DNA of 64,000 nucleotides from Erigeron canadensis (Eukaryota > Streptophyta > Magnoliopsida > Asterales > Asteraceae), in contig NC_057762.1 in NCBI RefSeq assembly GCF_010389155.1, positions 30,812,055 through 30,876,054 on the forward strand, read 5' to 3'. The notes below the pieces were generated by a model. It was not told the origin of the DNA. It saw only the letters and a list, made by a program, of their open reading frames with translations, and did not search any database. The position numbers and the translations under genes were made by a program. This document shows positions 59,566 to 64,000 of the stretch, piece by piece (the stretch's first letter is position 1; every line of letters starts with the position of its first letter).

Positions 59566-62500
59566 ATGCAATGCCCAATACAAAATTCCATAACTTACAA
59601 CTCAACTTTATGTGCTTGTAATCCTGGTTTTTTATACAACACCACCGGAAAAACATGTTCTCCGTTCACCGGAGACAGAGAGCTGGTGGTGGGTACCGGA
59701 GTTGACTACTCTATAAATTTTCCAGAAACAATATTGTCATTTGATTCAATAAAAAAGTACACACGGTCACAAGGTGTGTTTCTTGGAGCTACATTTGTGA
59801 TGATTGTTGGGTGGTTGTTGTTTTGTTTTCTTGTGAGGTTTGGAAGTCTTGGTGATGGAAAGACAAATTGGTTTAAGATTAGATGGTTGATTAGTAGATT
59901 GGATATTTGTTTTGCTACAAGACATTGGCTGGTATTATTTGTTTACTTATGTATTTATTTCTATGTTAAGTTTATTGTGGCTTTCTATATAAGTGAATGA
60001 ACGTTCACGACATAAATGAATTACCGGGTTTATGTTTGTTTGTTTAGCTGAAAGGATGGAGTTTTGTTTAGTACTTTAGTTAAATGAACGTACATGAATG
60101 AATTTCCTGTTAGAACTGTTCATGAACTGTTTAGTTCTCCTACAGCTGCCCTTAGGGCCCTAGTTAGAGAACCCCTTTACTTTACAATAAAATGTTAGAG
60201 AACCCCTTTACATGGAGTTATGTTTGATGTATATATACATAGTAATATAGGTTTCCTGTTTAGTCTTTCAGGTTATGTGTTTTTATATCTAAGGTTCATA
60301 ATCGGTTTTGGATTGAGTATTAGAGCGGGCGATTGGTGCTGTTTTTTAAAAGTTATTATCTGCGTTTTTTTCTAAAAACTCTTTTCTAGTGTGTTGGTTG
60401 GTATGTGAGATAATTGCTTTAACATTTTGTTTGAGTGAATGAATGATTGAATTCTATCTGTGCTTCCCTTTTTGCTTATTGTTTTTGAGAAATTTTGAGC
60501 TTCAAAGTATGGTGATTTCATGGAGTAATCTGTCATTTTGCTCCCTTGTTTATGTAGGATGATCAAAAGGTACTCAGGAAACGGAAAACAGAATTGGGAG
60601 GAGCCTTTTCGATTGCAAGTTGCATTCTTTTTATTGGTTTGCTTGCTGCGTGAGTAATCGAAATTGCTTATATTTAGTTTATAGAATTTACTAGATTTTG
60701 CAATATTACTCCTTTCGTTCCGTGAAATTTCATAATTTGTGAACTTGGCGATCTACCAATATTACCTGATTTGTTTGTGAGCTTGCCCAGTTGCCCATTT
60801 TGCCTCCTCTAGGTAAATTAAAATAGCAGGTCAAATTAGTAAAGTGTCAACCGTTTTAAAAGTCTCCCAAGACGTGTTAACTCTTCAGAAACTCATCTTT
60901 ATTCAGATCAATATCATCTTTAGATTTAATCTTTTTTTGCAACCATGTTAATATACTCATATTAGTTATTTATGAGATTAAAAACAAATGGAGAAAAACA
61001 TTGTTGGTTGGTCAATCCAACTCCACCCATTTCAACCGGGCCACATTTTTAGTTTTTTACAGTTGACCAATGCCCTTTTTTGGTTATAGAAATAAAGAAA
61101 TATGAGAAATTATTGAGAATGTGATGAACACTATCCTCAAGGAATATTAGCCCCCACTATAACAATGCTAGTGGTTAACTGGACTAGTTTCCTCTTGAGA
61201 TTCACCCCGATTTAAAGATAAACATCGTGTTTTGTTCTACTTCTTGAACATTGTTTAATGTTTTGCATTAGTCTACCAGAGAAAAGAAAAGGAAACAAGA
61301 TGATAATTGAACGACCCCTTTGTCTGGTAGACTTTTGGCAGTTTTAAAACTATCAGAAACCCCAAATCGTTTCTTTTGACATTTTAAAACTGTCAGAAAC
61401 CACCAAACCATTTCTTTTGATATTTAGTTTGAGCATGCCATCACAAGTCTAGGCTTTTCCAAAGTCCAACAAATACATTGTTCTTTGATAGGACTATACT
61501 ATCAGATTCTATCATCATAGCCCTTATCCCACCCTTACACATCTTAAAACCAGAAACAAGTTTCTTCCTAATGCGAGAACACCCTTGAGAATCAGTTTCT
61601 TTTCTCAAAGTAAATGAGATTTCAACGATTCCCTTTCCAATGACCTTTGAAGTGTGATTATCACCCATCATGACCAACCCTATTTCTTCATATGTTTTGA
61701 ACATATCCTTGTTAGAAATACGAGTTGTTGCACTGAAATCATAGCACCAATCACTTGTTGTAGTCACAGAAGCCATATGCAGATCTTGAATCATTCCAAT
61801 GTTTAATTCTGAAACCATGGATGTGACTTTAGTGATCTTCTCTTGTTTCACCATGTTAGCTAGATCATTGCCAATGACCCTCACTCCAAGTGGTTGAGGT
61901 GAGGCACCCAGTGACCTCAACAATGGGGAGGTCATGAGTTCAAGTCCCACATAGAACAAATTATTGGGGTTTTCCATGTTTGGCCAGGGGGTTTTCTCTC
62001 ACTTATGGTGGGTTTCCTCCTGTCAGTTATCGAAGTTCCCCTCCAACTAGATTTTCAAACTATTTGAATACTTTAAACAGCTCAACATTACCTAACCTGC
62101 CTGTGTTCCTTCTACATCTGGCTAATGATTTGGTTTGGCTACCATCACAGGTTACTATACCAAATTATATCAAAGAGAACCATAGAAGTGCATAGTGTTG
62201 TAGCAGCAAATGCACCTGATTTGACCTTATTCAGTAACGATATGGAGTTCAACATAACCACAATTTCTAGCATGAGTTGTTCCAATCTTCGCGGTCTCGG
62301 TACCTTACTCACTGGAAAGCCAGGTTTTTTGGATTTTAGAACTGCACCCTTATCCAGCTTTGCCAACTTTTCTTGCCAAAATACCACAAACGGGCCGACG
62401 GTGACTCTTAAATGCAACAATTGTAAACTTATCCGCGACAATTTCTATACTTCATGGTATTTTCTTGATCTTCCAAATATGCCTGCAAGTGCTGTGGGTT

Positions 62501-63348
62501 TTCAATTCAATTTAACAGCAAGGGACCGTTTCCACAGAAAGCATATGAGTTTTGTGAGCGGAGTTTTGAAAAATGGAAGCAATAATGGGGATAAGTTTGT
62601 GACTTTTAGAGGGCATGATCCAAATATATTGCAGTTTAATTTGTTTCCTCGAATTTATCGTAATAAACATGATCTCAAAATTATCCAGCCTTTGTTTCAT
62701 GAGTTTCTTCCGGGTTCTTCTATTGATGAGAGAAATCAGCTTCGGGATTCTCTTGAGAATTCAAACAATGGACTTGTGAACATCACGTTACATGTTAATT
62801 TTCTTTCATCATACATTGTTGAGGTCGACAATCAAAACGTTTTGGGCCCAGGCGAGTAAATTTTCAGATACTATAGTTGTTCGTGCCAGTGTTGACAAGA
62901 TGACTAGGTCACTTGTGTAATTTCATAATGCCGTTCAAATCGAGCCAGGACGGGTTGGGTCAACCTTTTGTAAACCATCATAACTGATTGATGTTCTAAA
63001 TATGATTACAAAAATATATTACTACAATATTTTCCAAACTTTCAATCTGTTTTGACGTTCACCTTTAAATTAATATTCTAGCTGATATATTAGGAATTTA
63101 TTGCACGATGGCATTATTTTTGCCTTTTTGGTTGGGGGAGGATTGGCAATTTGGCATTGCTGATGGCCATTGCAACTATCTTTAGTTGAAATCATTTTAT
63201 CTTGATAGTGCATGTTACTTGTATTTAATGTTAACTTCTTCTAGGTAGTAATATATTGTATTTTTACAAACATGCAGTGGGATTCCTTGCTGATTTGGGT
63301 GGCCTTTATTGTATTAGTATTGGCCTTTTCTTCTACCTTTTGGTGCAA
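59566..63348 (+). CDS. Plant multi-pass membrane protein of unknown function (3' end beyond the window)
   Basis: Four exons are visible: 59566-59931, 60558-60649, 62151-62851 and 63278-63348, in phase and giving 410 residues. The last runs to a GT donor at 63349, so more exons follow outside. The N-terminus is Cys-rich and EGF-like (CACNPGFLYNTTGKTC). Helices lie at about residues 70-92 (VFLGATFVMIVGWLLFCFLV), about 137-158 (GGAFSIASCILFIGLLAAL) and in exon 4 (CISIGLFFYLLV). Between the second and third is a domain of about 220 residues with several N-glycosylation sequons (NIT, NFS, NTT, NLT, NGS). Intron 3 appears to use a GC donor (CCAG|GCGAGT), because only that keeps GFLADLGGLYCIS in frame. 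Intron 2 has taken in retroelement sequence. I recall similar unnamed plant proteins but no function. Confidence 0.75.
61441..61977 (-). pseudogene. Decayed Ty1/copia gag-pol fragment (protease region) in an intron
   Basis: Minus-strand frame with SDWCYDFSATTRISNKDMFK, where copia elements have the aspartic protease motif D-S-G-A-T; here it reads DFSAT, so the active site is lost. It continues TYEEIGLVMMGDNHTSKVIG, KGIVEISFTLRKE, KKLVSGFKMCKGGIRAMMIE and ILSKNNVFVG in the family order, and stops before integrase. No LTRs seen. It lies antisense within intron 2 of the membrane protein gene. Confidence 0.75.
61880..62045 (+). mobile_element. tRNA-derived SINE-like sequence in an intron
   Basis: GTGGTTGAGGTGAGGCACCC could be an A box. 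GGTCATGAGTTCAAGTCCCA is B-box-like, and AAATTATTGGGGTTTTCC follows, parallel to the copy at 50285-50510. It overlaps the start of the antisense copia frame and ends shortly before exon 3. Confidence 0.4.
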
Positions 63349-64000
63349 GTATGTTTCTTTTCCCTTTCGTGTTTAACACTTTTTCTTTCTGCTGTCCACT
63401 TCCATATTGTTTAACATTTTAGGAAATCACTACTTTCACCATTTTAAAGTAAAAGAAACTGTTTCTTTTTTTTCCTATTAGTTATTATGAACAAAAAATT
63501 GGCAACGTTAGTTTTGGTCTACAATATTTTAGAAATTTCTTTGATAAGGAATATACTTCAATTAGACTACATACCAAGTGGAAGTCTCCCCACTTTTTTC
63601 CTTTCTTGTCCCCGTCATAAAGTATAACCGTAAAGTATAAGTATGCTAGGATATTGTGTCTAGTGGGAAAGTAGGTTAGAAATATGTATTAAGAGTGTAA
63701 TTTTTTAAGAGTTTTAGTCATCACATTTCCTATAGTTCTTATCTATGAAATTAAAAAATAAATGGACTGCTATTGCTGGTGGCCTGTCCTGAAATTGCCC
63801 AGTTTTAATGTGTTACCCAACCCGTCCATTTTGCCACCCATAATGTTTATGCCAAGACTTATGTCTTGTAATCTGTTTTTTTAACATAATAAATGTCTTT
63901 TAATTCAACACCTTTATTTGTCGTGTCCAAACTCCAAACATTCTATGCTACATTTTCTTATTATTCAAAAATAGTGTATGGAACCTATTTATACGCAAGA
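63349..64000 (+). other. Intron of the membrane protein gene, running off the window
   Basis: No further coding exon with a fitting frame was found before the window ends. Confidence 0.5.

Noticed and set aside
59307..59591. Minus-strand frame with many aromatic residues
   Set aside because: Antisense of the leader and start of the membrane protein gene.
63278..63348. Alternative reading of exon 4 as WDSLLIWVAFIVLVLAF
   Set aside because: Also open and hydrophobic, but it does not match the family-like DLGGLYCIS reading and needs a different donor phase; kept only as a caution.

Overview
The window is nuclear DNA from a flowering plant, most likely a eudicot. The genes have GT-AG introns, the families are plant-specific (NAC transcription factor, xylem-type papain protease, tonoplast sugar transporter), and the AT-rich spacers are full of MULEs, Helitrons, MITEs and SINEs. 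The repeat style would fit Asteraceae, but that is a guess. I saw no rRNA gene, tRNA gene or CRISPR array.

Layout. 1-13 kb: two tandem plus-strand genes for small alpha-crystallin (HSP20-like) proteins of the IDM2/IDM3 type (3004-3722 and 6998-10536), then a convergent minus-strand XCP-type cysteine protease (11269-13116). 13-25.4 kb: a repeat block with a Stowaway-like MITE, a Tourist-like MITE, two non-autonomous MULEs with perfect 9-bp target duplications (16743-18514, carrying a PB1-like ORF, and 24067-25351) and small Helitrons. 25.6-28.5 kb: a three-exon CUC3-like NAC gene whose predicted TATA box lies about 95 bp from the second MULE. 28.5-34.9 kb: no supported gene. 34.96-35.14 kb: a 60-residue one-span membrane protein gene (minus). 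36.3-40.6 kb: a complete five-exon TST2/MSSP2-type sugar transporter gene (minus) with a probable leader intron. 41.7-59.2 kb: nested repeats, including a Helitron copy split by a palindromic MITE, a Helitron inside an AAT microsatellite, a fold-back MULE with a SINE-like core, and a 2.3-kb Helitron carrying a broken piece of an eIF3a gene. 59.6 kb to the end: the first four exons of a plant-type multi-pass membrane protein gene of unknown function. One of its introns holds a decayed Ty1/copia piece and a SINE-like sequence.

The genes do not form one pathway. The alpha-crystallin pair is related to anti-silencing factors (active DNA demethylation). The NAC gene should act in organ-boundary and meristem formation, the protease in vacuolar proteolysis during xylem cell death, and the transporter in vacuolar sugar loading. 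All coordinates, splice junctions and target-site duplications were read by eye. Family names rest on remembered family motifs, not on database searches.
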